DNA from: DATJGR01 sp963812255
GTDB taxonomy: Bacteria; Pseudomonadota; Gammaproteobacteria; Pseudomonadales; Azotimanducaceae
NCBI GenBank assembly: GCA_963812255.1
Contig: CAWEUM010000003.1
Coordinates: forward strand, 744,001-808,000
Reading direction: 5' to 3'
Length of the DNA: 64,000 bases
Shown here: positions 17,554 through 26,986 of the stretch, piece after piece
How the letters are laid out: each line of letters opens with the position of its first letter
Position numbering within the stretch: the stretch's first letter is position 1
Notes under the pieces: model-generated
Seen by the model: only the letters and a program-made list of their open reading frames with translations
What the model was told of the DNA's origin: nothing
Databases searched by the model: none
Translations under genes and position numbers: made by a program

Positions 17554-19029
17554 ATGCCGCCACATTCGAAATTTGCAGGTGCTCGCGTGCTCTGTCCCGG
17601 TCGAATCGCTACCGTCTCGGTGCTCGCTGCACTGTTGAGCGCCTGCGGCGGCGGCTCTGGCGGCAGCAGTGAACCGCAAGGCAACGACGTCGCAACAAGC
17701 AATACCGCGCCGGGCATCATCGCGTCGTTCAGCCTGCAGAATGTCGAAGTCTCACCGTACGCAGTGTGGTCCGACGCGCTCGCAATACAACCCATCACCG
17801 TCAAAGCTCACACCAAAGCAACCGGTCAAATCGCATTGACACTATCGTATTTCGACGGTCTCGTTGATGGCAGTGGCGCGCGGATCCTGCGACCGATGTT
17901 CGACGACGGCACGCACGGAGACGAACGCGCCGGCGATGGCGTCTGGACACTGACGTTCACGCTCGACCTCGCCGAACCGAGTCGGCTTCGTCTGTACGAT
18001 GGGCTCGTCGATTCCGTACCGATTGCCATTGCCGCAACGAACGGCGATCAGGCACCCATATCGCCGGACAATTCGATCGACGCAAGTATCGACGTTTCGA
18101 TCGTTGCCCGGTCAGAGCAAAACGCCTTCAACGTCCGCAGCATCGACGCGAAGACCCAGCGGACGGATACGATGATCAACATCGTCGATCCGACGTTCGA
18201 CGACGCGGCCATCGAACGGACCATGGCGCGCGTTTACGAGGCTCTTCCCGGCGACCCGTTCGACTTCGCGGTGCTGTTTCACACCCATAGTACCGGCGAT
18301 GGTGTGCCGCGCTCGATTGGCGTGAAGAACGACGTCGCGGGCATCAACGTGGCACCATTCGATTACTCAGCCGCTTACCGCAGCGCCGGCCGTCTACAGC
18401 AGATCGCGTTTCAGAACGCGCACACACTCGGCCTCGAGATCAACCACGAAATCGGTCATCGCTGGGCTGCGTACCTCAACGCAGCGGCACTGAATCTTTC
18501 GTTACCAACGGGCTTCCACTGGGGGGCGTCGGACCACGTCGGACAAATGGGGAATGGACCGTTTCTGTTGCCGGACCGCGACGGCTACCGCGTTACCAAC
18601 GCCGAGGATTCCGAGAAGTTCGTGGCAAATCCATTTTCGGACCTCGAATTGTACCTGATGGGCCTGGTGCGTCCGGACGAAGTACGGCCGTATCGATTCG
18701 TCACCGATCGCTCCGTCGATGTGCAATTCGGCGCGATCGTGCCGGCGGAATCGACGCGTGTCGTGACGATCGACGACATCATCAACGTCTATGGCCAACG
18801 CGTACCGGCAATGGCCACCAGCCAAAGTGCATTCACCGCCGCCTACGTCGTCGTGTCCGATCGATTGCTGACACAGCCCGAATACACACTGACGTCGTTG
18901 ATTGCACACTATGCATCGGGCACATCGTCCGGCGGCAAACGAAGCGGCGGTCTGTTCGAAGTGCTCGACCCACCTTCGTTCGGTGCGGCGACCGGATATC
19001 GCGCGACATTGGATACGATGCTGCCGTAA
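17554..19029 (+). CDS. putative secreted lipoprotein with HEXXH metalloprotease motif
   Basis: A 491-residue exported protein. The N-terminus has basic residues, a hydrophobic run (VSVLAALL) and a lipobox LLSAC followed by GGGSGGSS, so it should be lipidated and anchored in the outer or inner membrane facing the periplasm or outside. A probable beta-sandwich region (~60-190, with GDERAGDGVWTLTFTL) precedes the core. HEIGHRW near residue 310 is an HEXXH zincin signature within NHEIGHRWAAYL; downstream come GFHWGASDHVG and DLELYLMGL. A zinc-dependent peptidase is plausible, but the third metal ligand is not identifiable by eye. ATG 17554 gives a proper signal peptide. Confidence 0.72.
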   Translation: MPPHSKFAGARVLCPGRIATVSVLAALLSACGGGSGGSSEPQGNDVATSNTAPGIIASFSLQNVEVSPYAVWSDALAIQPITVKAHTKATGQIALTLSYFDGLVDGSGARILRPMFDDGTHGDERAGDGVWTLTFTLDLAEPSRLRLYDGLVDSVPIAIAATNGDQAPISPDNSIDASIDVSIVARSEQNAFNVRSIDAKTQRTDTMINIVDPTFDDAAIERTMARVYEALPGDPFDFAVLFHTHSTGDGVPRSIGVKNDVAGINVAPFDYSAAYRSAGRLQQIAFQNAHTLGLEINHEIGHRWAAYLNAAALNLSLPTGFHWGASDHVGQMGNGPFLLPDRDGYRVTNAEDSEKFVANPFSDLELYLMGLVRPDEVRPYRFVTDRSVDVQFGAIVPAESTRVVTIDDIINVYGQRVPAMATSQSAFTAAYVVVSDRLLTQPEYTLTSLIAHYASGTSSGGKRSGGLFEVLDPPSFGAATGYRATLDTMLP

Positions 19030-19192
19030 GTTCGCAAACTGAGATTCACCTGTAAAAAACCTCGCCGATCCAGATTCCGCGCAGAACATCGATCGTCTGA
19101 CATATCGATCACGCGCCAGTCATTTGCAGAACTTCGTCGGTATGCGGTGATCGAAACAGCCGAACTCGTCGTTGCAGCAAAGGACATCTGCC

Positions 19193-20668
19193 ATGAATCG
19201 ACTGAACGGACCGGACGCAAGCTTCCTCTATGCCGAAACCGCGCGCATGCCGATGCACATTGGCTCGGTTCAGATACTCGACATGCCGGGCGATCGACGC
19301 GATCGCTTCTTCACGGAAATGAAACAGATGATTCGATCGCGTAGTCATTTGTTGCCCTATCTCACCCATCGCGTCGAGAACGCGCCACTGCAGATCGATC
19401 ACCCGAGATGGGTCGCATGCGATGTCGACTACGACGCCCACATCGAACGCGTTGCATTGCCCGGCCAAGGCGACACATCGCAACTCGAGAGGTCGGTCGC
19501 CGAATTGCACGCGCGCCCGCTCGATCGTTCACGACCGTTGTGGAAGATCTACTACATCGATGGACTGGCGGACGGCCGCGTCGCGTACTTCAACGTCGTT
19601 CACCACGCCTGCCTCGACGGTCTGGCGGGACAAGCCGCCGTCGACGTGTTGACCGACGCGACACCACAACCCGGCAACGCGGTTATCAGCACCGCGGCAC
19701 GCACGCAGGCATTGCAAGCAAACGATGCGCCAGGCGTGAGCGCGTTGCGACGATTCCTGAATGCCGGCAGCCAGTCGCTCCTCGACGCTGCGCGCAGCAT
19801 CGATGCGTTGACGCGCCTCGGTCGGCGCATGTTCCACGCGAGCCCCGCTGACTCGACTCGATGGCTCGCACCGGCAACACTCATCAACCGAGGGATCGGT
19901 GCCGCGCGCGGATACGCCGTGCTGCGTATATCGCTCGCGGACGTCAAGGCAATTGGCAAGATGCACGGTTGTTCCATCAACGACGTATTCCTGGCGCTGT
20001 GCGGCGGCGCGTTACGCGCGTATCTAATGCGCCACGAGGCGTTACCCGATGCGTCGCTGCTCGCCGGCGTGCCGGTGTCGGTACGCCGACCCGGCGACAC
20101 GACGATGAATACCCAAGTGACGATGATGCGTGTTGCACTCGGCACGCAGATCGGCGATCCGATTGCCCGCCTGCGCACGGTTCACAGCGCGGCGATCCTC
20201 GCGAAGGCGCTTGCACAGGAGTTCAACGCATTGCTGCCCAGCAACCCTCGCCTACTCGGCGCCCCGTGGTTCGGCCGCGCCGCGTCACGTATCTGGGAAA
20301 TCAGTGGCGCAGCGGACTACATGCCGCCCCTGTTCAACGTTGTGATCTCGAACGTGCCGGGACCAAAGGCCATTCGCTATTCGAACGGCGCGCGCATGCT
20401 GACGCATTTTCCAGTGTCCATCCCGGCGCACGGTAGCGGCGTCAACATCACCGTACAGAGCTACGCGGAACACTTCGACATCGGCATCACCGCGTGCGCC
20501 GCGACGATGCCGAACCTCCGGCAGTTTCGCGACGATCTGCTACACACCTACATCGATCTACGCGCGCGGGTGCTGAAGCGTCGCGTCGATGTACGCACGC
20601 TACATCCGGCCGGGGCGCGCGCTGGCGTCGAACGGCGCTGTCTGCAGGCCGAACTGATGGTCGCTTGA
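19193..20668 (+). CDS. wax ester synthase / acyl-CoA:diacylglycerol acyltransferase
   Basis: A 491-residue WS/DGAT enzyme that esterifies fatty alcohols or diacylglycerol with acyl-CoA, making wax esters or triacylglycerol at the inner membrane. The catalytic HHxxxDG is present as HHACLDG near residue 135. The N-terminal signature LNGPDASFLYAET matches the family (L-s-x-x-D-x-x-F), and the later motif VSVRRPGDTTMNTQV and the NVPGP segment (NVVISNVPGPKAI) are also typical. Length matches the usual ~460-500. ATG 19193 has AAAGGA eight bases upstream. With the PHA synthase 1.2 kb downstream it indicates an organism that stores neutral lipid and polyester. Confidence 0.95.
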   Translation: MNRLNGPDASFLYAETARMPMHIGSVQILDMPGDRRDRFFTEMKQMIRSRSHLLPYLTHRVENAPLQIDHPRWVACDVDYDAHIERVALPGQGDTSQLERSVAELHARPLDRSRPLWKIYYIDGLADGRVAYFNVVHHACLDGLAGQAAVDVLTDATPQPGNAVISTAARTQALQANDAPGVSALRRFLNAGSQSLLDAARSIDALTRLGRRMFHASPADSTRWLAPATLINRGIGAARGYAVLRISLADVKAIGKMHGCSINDVFLALCGGALRAYLMRHEALPDASLLAGVPVSVRRPGDTTMNTQVTMMRVALGTQIGDPIARLRTVHSAAILAKALAQEFNALLPSNPRLLGAPWFGRAASRIWEISGAADYMPPLFNVVISNVPGPKAIRYSNGARMLTHFPVSIPAHGSGVNITVQSYAEHFDIGITACAATMPNLRQFRDDLLHTYIDLRARVLKRRVDVRTLHPAGARAGVERRCLQAELMVA

Positions 20669-20872
20669 GCTTCGCTCTGCCCGCGCGGGCGGCATCGACC
20701 GGGACAGCGGCTCCGCTACGCGCCGCGTGGGTACGATATCGATGCCCGCACTTTCACCATAGAGTTCTGCCCTCAGGTGGTGCAAATTCATTGCATCGGC
20801 AAACGCCCCTAACATCGTTGTCATCAGCATCAGCGGCGATTCGTTCAGTGGTTGAGGGTTTCGATCGTTCAT
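20600..20872 (-). CDS. possible small protein, unrecognised
   Basis: An open frame of 90 codons on the minus strand starts at ATG 20872 (GGA eight bases upstream) and ends inside the 3' end of the wax ester synthase gene. The N-terminal half (NESPLMLMTTMLGAFADAMN) looks protein-like; the C-terminal part over the neighbouring gene looks like antisense noise. No family was recognised. It is listed because it is the only candidate in the 393-bp gap 20669-21061, where I otherwise see nothing. Confidence 0.2.
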   Translation of the reverse strand: MNDRNPQPLNESPLMLMTTMLGAFADAMNLHHLRAELYGESAGIDIVPTRRVAEPLSRSMPPARAERSSSDHQFGLQTAPFDASARPGRM

Positions 20873-21061
20873 GTTTGACGTCCAGTTCAAATGACTTCAC
20901 TCAGCACCATCGACCCTCCCCGTCGATCGCGATTCTGAACCGATCGGAAGGCGGATGAAACTCCAATCCCGTCGGTTTGGCCCAACGTGTAGACAAATCA
21001 CTTCAGCGGCAGGCAGATCGGGCGTGACGACAACCGGTTTGCGGCGGGTTATCTTCCGCGC

Positions 21062-21781
21062 ATGAGCACCGATCGCGAATTCATCGCTCCGCCGCCAATG
21101 CTGTATCAGTTACTCGAAGCGCGCGCAGGCGCCGAGTTCGCATCGCTGATGCTGATGCTGCCGTTGCTGCGCATGAGCGGGCCGCGCGGCGACGAGCGTC
21201 CGGTGATCGTGTTGCCCGGGTTCATGGCGAACGATGCGTCGACGTGGGTGTTGCGCCGGTTCCTGAATGAGCTTGGCTACGCCGTCACAGGCTGGGATCT
21301 GGGCCGCAACACCGGCCCGGGGCAGCCGTTGATCGAGCGCTTGATCGCGCGGGCCGTCACGCTGCACAAAGGCCACGGCCAGAAGATCAATCTGGTCGGC
21401 TGGAGCCGGGGTGGCAGCATTGCGCGTGAGATCGCCCGCGCGAGGCCCGATTTGATCCGCCAGGTGATCACACTCGGGTCACCGGTAAAAGGTGGTCCGG
21501 GGGCGACGAGCATCGGCCGCCTCATGCAAGCCAGCACCGGCATGACCGATGCGCAGATTCACGAATTGATCCGCCGGCGTGAACGCACGCCGATCCGTGT
21601 GCCAATCACGGCGCTGTACAGCAAGACCGATGGAGTCGTGTCATGGCAGGCGGCCATCGACGAGACGAATCCCGACGTCGAACACATCGAGGTGAACAGC
21701 TCCCATGTCGGTTTCGGCGTCAATCCGCAGGTATTCAGAATCGTCGCCGAGCGTCTTCACCAGCCGCGCAAACGCAGCTGA
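21062..21781 (+). CDS. alpha/beta hydrolase (lipase/esterase-like)
   Basis: A 239-residue alpha/beta-hydrolase. The oxyanion region VIVLPGFMAND leads to a nucleophile elbow GWSRGGS (G-x-S-x-G with Ser in WSRGG). A late Asp (YSKTDGVVSW) and a His (NSSHVGFG) complete the expected Ser-Asp-His triad. No signal peptide, so cytosolic. It is followed 73 nt later by the PHA synthase, so it may be an intracellular lipase or a depolymerase-type accessory enzyme; both are inference from position. Confidence 0.8.
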   Translation: MSTDREFIAPPPMLYQLLEARAGAEFASLMLMLPLLRMSGPRGDERPVIVLPGFMANDASTWVLRRFLNELGYAVTGWDLGRNTGPGQPLIERLIARAVTLHKGHGQKINLVGWSRGGSIAREIARARPDLIRQVITLGSPVKGGPGATSIGRLMQASTGMTDAQIHELIRRRERTPIRVPITALYSKTDGVVSWQAAIDETNPDVEHIEVNSSHVGFGVNPQVFRIVAERLHQPRKRS

Positions 21782-21854
21782 GCGATCGCGTCCGTCATTG
21801 ATCCGCCATCGCACCGCGGGCAGACTGACCGAACCGTTTCGGGAGACGAGGGTC

Positions 21855-23561
21855 ATGGTCAGCCCTTCCGCCGATTTATCCAATGGGCGAAATGATGTCA
21901 CTCCGGATTTCGCCGAGACACGCGAAGGCATCGCGCTGACGTCGGCGCTCGCGCTGGATCGTCGCGCCATGCTCGAGTCGCTCCAACTGGTGGTGGATCG
22001 AGCCACCGAACAGCCGCGCGCGGTGATCGAGTCGGCTCAGGGCCTGCTCAGCGACCTCGTGAGCATCACGTTCGGCAGCAGCAAAATCGAACCGGCACCG
22101 AAGGACGCTCGCTTCAAAGACGACTCGTGGCGAGAAAATCCGCTGTTTCGCCGTATTGGGCAGGCCTACCTGGCGTGGGGCAGATCAGTCGACGAGTGGC
22201 TGGCGCGCGCCAACTTCGACGATCTCGAGCGCGAACGCGCGCGCTTCATGCTCGACATCATGAAAGATCTCGCCGCCCCAATGAACTCGTTGGCAGGAAA
22301 TCCCGCCGCACTGCGCAAGGCCTGGGAAACCCGCGGTGATAGCCTGCTGAAGGGGCTGCGCAACTATGTCGACGACGTACGCCACAACCACGGCTATCCG
22401 GCCGTCGCGGACAGAAACGCATTCAAAGTCGGGGTCGACGTGTGTGCAAGCGCCGGCTCCGTCGTGTTCCGCAACGAACTGCTCGAAGTCATTCAGTACA
22501 CGCCAAAGACGCTCGACGTACACGCGATCCCACTCGTCTACGTGTTCAGTCAGGTCAATCGCTTTTACCTGGGTGATCTGACGCCCGATCGCAGCCTGTT
22601 CCAGAAACTGCTCGATACAGGCGTTCAGATATTCGCCGTCAGCTGGCGCAATCCGACCGAGAAACAGCGCAACTGGGGCTTGGATGCATATGCCGAAGGC
22701 GTGATCCAGGCTGTCGCGGTGGCGCGAGAGATCAGCGGACAACAGAAAGTGAATCTGATCGGCGTCTGCGCCGGCGGACTCACCACGGCGGTCGCGGCCG
22801 GGGTTCTTGCGGCGCGTGGGGACGACTGGCTGGCATCGCTGGCGCTGTTCATCAACATTCTCGACAACCGGCCGCTCGACTCCGATTTCGGGTTGTTCAT
22901 CAGCGAGCGTTCTGTGACCGCACAGAAGGCGCGCGTGCGCAACCAAGGCGTGTTCGACGAAAAGAACGTATTTGAAATGTTCGCCTGGCTGCGGCCCGAG
23001 GAGAACGTGATGGCGTTTTTTCGAAGCAACTATCTACTCGGCGAAGACCCGCCGTCGCATCCGCTGCTGTTCTGGTCCATGGACTACACGCGTCTGCCAG
23101 CGGGACTGTACTCAGACTTTCTCGATCTGTCCTATGCCAACAAGCTGGCAAAGGGGGAGTTGCGCGCGCTGGGCCACCGGATCGATCTCCAGAACGTCGG
23201 TTGCGACATCTATCTGATGGCCGGCAGCACCGATCACATCACGCCCTGGAAGGGCGCGTACCGCTCGACGCAACTGTTCGGCGGCAATGTCGAATTCGTA
23301 CTCACAAACCAGAACCACACGCAGACCATCAGCGCACGCGGCGACAACAAGCACCTGAAATATTGGCGGGCAAAGGAGTTGCCGGCCTCTGCCGACGACT
23401 GGTTCGCAGTCGCTCGTGAGACCCAGGGCGACTGGCGCGAACACTGGTTTGGCTGGCTTGCAGCACATTCCGGCGAGCGCATTCAAGCGCCCACGATGCT
23501 GGGTTCGATCACGTTTCCGCCGCAAGATCCGGCCCCAGGACGCTACGTCATCGAAGCGTGA
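21855..23561 (+). CDS. phaC: polyhydroxyalkanoate synthase, PhaC-like
   Basis: A 568-residue PHA synthase, polymerising (R)-3-hydroxyacyl-CoA into storage polyester at the granule surface. The N-terminal PhaC domain contains ENPLFRRIGQAYLAW. The lipase-like box GVCAGG holds the nucleophilic Cys in place of Ser. The remaining triad appears as AGSTDHITPW (Asp) and NQNHTQTI (His). The GxCAGG form of the box and the length agree with class II or hybrid enzymes. ATG 21855 has GAGG five bases upstream. No phaZ, phaP or phaR is adjacent; the hydrolase upstream is the only candidate partner. Confidence 0.9.
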   Translation: MVSPSADLSNGRNDVTPDFAETREGIALTSALALDRRAMLESLQLVVDRATEQPRAVIESAQGLLSDLVSITFGSSKIEPAPKDARFKDDSWRENPLFRRIGQAYLAWGRSVDEWLARANFDDLERERARFMLDIMKDLAAPMNSLAGNPAALRKAWETRGDSLLKGLRNYVDDVRHNHGYPAVADRNAFKVGVDVCASAGSVVFRNELLEVIQYTPKTLDVHAIPLVYVFSQVNRFYLGDLTPDRSLFQKLLDTGVQIFAVSWRNPTEKQRNWGLDAYAEGVIQAVAVAREISGQQKVNLIGVCAGGLTTAVAAGVLAARGDDWLASLALFINILDNRPLDSDFGLFISERSVTAQKARVRNQGVFDEKNVFEMFAWLRPEENVMAFFRSNYLLGEDPPSHPLLFWSMDYTRLPAGLYSDFLDLSYANKLAKGELRALGHRIDLQNVGCDIYLMAGSTDHITPWKGAYRSTQLFGGNVEFVLTNQNHTQTISARGDNKHLKYWRAKELPASADDWFAVARETQGDWREHWFGWLAAHSGERIQAPTMLGSITFPPQDPAPGRYVIEA

Positions 23562-23588
23562 GCGATGTGATACCCAGCCAAACGGAGT

Positions 23589-24605
23589 TCACGGCTCGAT
23601 CTGAACCTTGATCGAGCCCGAGCCTTTGTCTGCTGCAGCCGCATAGGCGCGCGATACCTCATCCAGCTTGAAACGATGCGTGATGAGCTCCGGCAACTCG
23701 CGGCGGTGTTTCGACAACAGTGTCGTTGCGTGTGCGAAGTCGCCCACCCGGGCGTCCCGCGCATAGCAGTACGATCCAACCAGCGTCAGTTCGCGATCCG
23801 CAAACGGCAGCCCGGGAATTCGCGGCGAACCGTCGAATATCCCCAGCATCGCGATGGTACCGCCGCGCGCTGCGACGTTGACGGCTTCGGTCAACGCATC
23901 CGAGTGGCCGCCCACAGTTTCGATGACAACGTCCATCGACTCCGGGCCGACTTCTTCGATCATCGCCTCGATGGTTGCGAACACGCGCGTCGCGCCCAGG
24001 GATTGCGCGAGCATGCGCTGGTGCGGATGGCGTGCGGTGATGAACACCTCGCTCGCGCCTGCTTCGCGCGCCGTCAGCACCGACAACAGTCCGATGGTGC
24101 CGGCACCAAGTACCGCAACCCTATCGCCGAGCTCTACGCCGGCGCGCCGCGTTCCGCGGACGCACACCGCCATCGGCTCCGCCAAAGCCGCGACGTTGCC
24201 GTCCAGATCGGCGGGCAGCGCATGCAGGCAATCTGCCGGCACGCTGAGAAATTCGGCCATGCCGCCGCGGGCCGTTACCCCGAACAAGCGATGCCCGGCG
24301 CATCGGTTGCGATGTCCCGTCGCGCACTGAAAACAGTGACCGCACGCCGTTATCGGTTCCACAGCGACCTGGCCGCCCGTCGAAAGCGAGACTCCGTCGC
24401 CGACCGCATCGATCACGCCCGCGACTTCGTGACCGGGCTGCAAGCCGGTGACGTCGCCGAGCATACCGCCGTAAATGTGCAGGTCGCTGCCGCAGATGCC
24501 GGTCGCGTTGACGCCTATGCGCACCCATCCCGGTTTCGGTTCCGGGATGCTGCGATCCACGATGTCGAGCAAACCCGGCCCGGAAAATACCGCTGCTTTC
24601 ATCAT
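23589..24605 (-). CDS. zinc-dependent alcohol dehydrogenase (MDR family)
   Basis: A 338-residue medium-chain dehydrogenase. The catalytic-zinc ligands are recognisable as C in GICGSDLH and the HE of GHEVAG. The structural-zinc lobe has C-G-H-C-F-Q-C and a later RC (ACGHCFQCATGHRNRC). The Rossmann motif is LGAGTIGLL. Substrates in this branch include sorbitol, threonine and other polyols or alcohols. ATG 24605 is adopted; an ATG 3 nt later is equivalent. It converges with the PHA synthase (27 nt between stops). Confidence 0.85.
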   Translation of the reverse strand: MMKAAVFSGPGLLDIVDRSIPEPKPGWVRIGVNATGICGSDLHIYGGMLGDVTGLQPGHEVAGVIDAVGDGVSLSTGGQVAVEPITACGHCFQCATGHRNRCAGHRLFGVTARGGMAEFLSVPADCLHALPADLDGNVAALAEPMAVCVRGTRRAGVELGDRVAVLGAGTIGLLSVLTAREAGASEVFITARHPHQRMLAQSLGATRVFATIEAMIEEVGPESMDVVIETVGGHSDALTEAVNVAARGGTIAMLGIFDGSPRIPGLPFADRELTLVGSYCYARDARVGDFAHATTLLSKHRRELPELITHRFKLDEVSRAYAAAADKGSGSIKVQIEP

Positions 24606-24715
24606 CTGCGCCCGCGCCAAATGATCAATGTTAGTCCGCGATGACGATCGCGGTACAGCGGGTGACGATGCAGATCGATCCGCGTACAGTCGAAGACTCC
24701 TATGAGGGGAGCAGC

Positions 24716-25021
24716 ATGGCCACGTACATCATGTTCAGCAATTTGACGGACGAAGGTCGCAAGACGCTCAAAGAGCGTCCCGAACGCCTCGGCGAGGTCA
24801 ACAAGGAAGTCGAGTCGATGGGCGCACGTGTGACGAGCCAGTACGCGGTGCTCGGGGGCTACGATTTCGTCAACATCATCGAGGCCCCCACCAACGAAGT
24901 GATGGCGCGCATCGCGATGGAACTCGGTGCGCGCGGCACCATCAAGGTCACCACCATGCCGGCAATGCCGGTTGCTCAGTTCGTCGACATGTTGTCAGGC
25001 AAGAGCCCCGGCGGCGCCTGA
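24716..25021 (+). CDS. GYD domain protein
   Basis: A 101-residue small soluble protein of the GYD family, named after the conserved Gly-Tyr-Asp seen here in VLGGYDFVNIIEAP. The N-terminus YIMFSNLTDEGRKTL and C-terminal TTMPAMPVAQF are also typical. Such proteins have a ferredoxin-like fold related to dimeric alpha-beta barrels; their role is unknown. ATG 24716 has GGGGAG six bases upstream. The next gene, 35 nt away, begins with a second GYD-like domain fused to an acyltransferase. Confidence 0.88.
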   Translation: MATYIMFSNLTDEGRKTLKERPERLGEVNKEVESMGARVTSQYAVLGGYDFVNIIEAPTNEVMARIAMELGARGTIKVTTMPAMPVAQFVDMLSGKSPGGA

Positions 25022-25056
25022 CGCAGCGTCGCTGCCACCGACGGCGGAATCGCACG

Positions 25057-26070
25057 ATGCCCAACTATGTGATGCTGTCGCGCTTCTCGACGGACGCGAT
25101 GCGCAGCATCTCGGCCGACCCAAGGAGTCTGCTGCAATTGCGCAGCGCACTCGAAGCCCGCGAGGCGAAGGTTCTGTGTGAGTTTCAAGTTCTCGGGGAA
25201 TGGGACCACTGCACGATCTTCGAAGCTTCCGACAATTTTCGCGCCTATCACGCCACACTCGGCCAGGAGTTGACCGACGCCGTCGACACGGAGCTGCTGC
25301 CGGCGATCGATCTGGAACTCTTCAAGCGCCTGATCGCCAGTGAAAGCGGCACCGTCGGACCGCACAAATGGCAGATCCGGTGGTGGGCCAAGATTGCCCG
25401 CGCGACGATGCGCTGGCACGGCTATTCGCGCTGGGTGTGGGAAGCCTGCAAGCCGCTGACGGTGACCGGCCGTGAACAATTCAAAGGCGTTCAAGGCCCG
25501 TGCATCGTCGTTGGCAACCACACCAGCCACCTCGACGCGCTGGTACTGTTTCATGCACTGCCGCAGCACGTGAAATGGAACATCTATTTCGGCGCTGCCG
25601 CAGATAGATGGTTCGTCACCGGACGCCCCGAACTCGTCATGCAGCCGTGGTATCAGTCGCTCGTGATGGGGACGTTCCCGATCCAGCGTGGCGGTGGCTC
25701 GCGCGCTCTCGACTACCCCAAATGGTTGATCAAGAACGGTGCCAATCTGGTGATCTTTCCCGAAGGAACACGTTCAACAAGCCGCAAGATGGCGAAGTTT
25801 CGCCATGGTGTATCGATCCTGGCGACGGAGTTGAACGTGCCGGTGGTCCCGATCTATCTGGTCGGTCTGAACAAACTGCGACCAAAGGGCTCACGCGAGA
25901 TTCATCCCGGTCCGGCCGGCGCGCACTTTCAGCCGCCGGTCAGAATCCCGCAGGGTACCAGCGTTCCGGATGCAACACGGGCCATCTACGACGCTCTGAA
26001 CTCCGTGCACGAGCGCGTTCAGGAACACGGCAATGACGCGGCGGTAGCGACCTGGCGCAAATCCGGCTGA
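25057..26070 (+). CDS. GYD-like domain fused to PlsC-type acyltransferase
   Basis: A 337-residue two-domain protein. Residues ~1-95 (NYVMLSRFSTDAMRSI, VLGEWDHCTIFEA) align in pattern with the GYD protein encoded just upstream, although the GYD triplet is changed to GEWD. From ~110 on it is a 1-acyl-glycerol-3-phosphate acyltransferase: the catalytic HX4D is NHTSHLD, block II/III is PIQRGG, and FPEGTRS binds the glycerol-phosphate. It should acylate a lysophospholipid at the inner membrane. The GYD extension is unusual and could be a regulatory or lipid-binding domain (inference). Confidence 0.85.
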   Translation: MPNYVMLSRFSTDAMRSISADPRSLLQLRSALEAREAKVLCEFQVLGEWDHCTIFEASDNFRAYHATLGQELTDAVDTELLPAIDLELFKRLIASESGTVGPHKWQIRWWAKIARATMRWHGYSRWVWEACKPLTVTGREQFKGVQGPCIVVGNHTSHLDALVLFHALPQHVKWNIYFGAAADRWFVTGRPELVMQPWYQSLVMGTFPIQRGGGSRALDYPKWLIKNGANLVIFPEGTRSTSRKMAKFRHGVSILATELNVPVVPIYLVGLNKLRPKGSREIHPGPAGAHFQPPVRIPQGTSVPDATRAIYDALNSVHERVQEHGNDAAVATWRKSG

Positions 26071-26086
26071 GCCTGGGACGGCGACG

Positions 26087-26893
26087 TCAGGCGACGTGTC
26101 CGGTCGCCAACAAACGTTCTATGGCGCGTGCGACACCGGATTCATCGTTGCGCAACGTCACCATCGTTGCCGCCGCTTTGACCCTGGGTTCCGCCTGACC
26201 CATTGCGACCGACGCTCCGGCAACGCGAAACATCTCGACATCGTTGTCGGCATCGCCGAATGCGACGACTTCGCGCGTCGACAGGTTCATGAAGCGACAT
26301 GCCGATTCCAGCGCTGCACCTTTGCTCGCCGTTGCCGCAGTAATCGCCATGATGATCTTGCCGTTCGGACCAATCGAATCGAAAAAGTGCACGCGGTCGC
26401 CGAAGCGTGGCTCCAACTCGGCACGAATCCGCGCGTTCACGCGACTGCCCTGAATCGCAGCAACGCGGGGCATCGAGTCCGCAGCACCCCGCAACTGCCG
26501 CACCCAGCTCATCTCCGGCAGCATCAACGCGCGATCGGGTTCACCGTCGAGTTTCAGCAGCACCCGGTCGCCAACCGTGACCGTCGCCACGCATCGCTCC
26601 GAATCGCAGATCGCATATAGCTCCGCGACGAAATCTTCCGGCAAGCGTTCATCGAAAATGTCCCGGTCGTCGGACGGCAGGTGCACCTGCGCGCCTGAAC
26701 ACGCAATCACCGGCCCACTGATGCCGAGTTCATTGGCGACACGCAACGCCATCTGATGCCAACGCGCGGTCGCAATGATGATCTGCAAGCCGGCATCGCG
26801 CGCGGCGCGCACGGCCACGGCATTGTCAGGGGGAATTTTCTCCCCGACCAACAGCGTACCGTCGAGGTCGATCGCGAGCGCTTTAAATGGCAT
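26087..26893 (-). CDS. Cof-type HAD hydrolase
   Basis: A 268-residue haloacid-dehalogenase phosphatase of the Cof/YidA subfamily. Motif I is DLDGTLL (nucleophile first Asp), motif II is ATAR, motif III Lys is in KGAAL, and motif IV is FGDADNDVEMF. The C2b cap lies between motifs II and III. These enzymes dephosphorylate sugar phosphates, FMN or PLP. ATG 26893 has GGAGGA seven bases upstream; the upstream open frame is not coding-like. Divergent from the epoxide-hydrolase-like gene, with ~94 bp between starts. Confidence 0.9.
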   Translation of the reverse strand: MPFKALAIDLDGTLLVGEKIPPDNAVAVRAARDAGLQIIIATARWHQMALRVANELGISGPVIACSGAQVHLPSDDRDIFDERLPEDFVAELYAICDSERCVATVTVGDRVLLKLDGEPDRALMLPEMSWVRQLRGAADSMPRVAAIQGSRVNARIRAELEPRFGDRVHFFDSIGPNGKIIMAITAATASKGAALESACRFMNLSTREVVAFGDADNDVEMFRVAGASVAMGQAEPRVKAAATMVTLRNDESGVARAIERLLATGHVA

Positions 26894-26986
26894 GAGTTGT
26901 CCTCCAGTTCGCGCAGTGTCGGCGCAGCCGCCACCGCTGACAAGAGATGCTACGCTTGGCGCAGACCATTTCTCGGAGTGCGTCGC

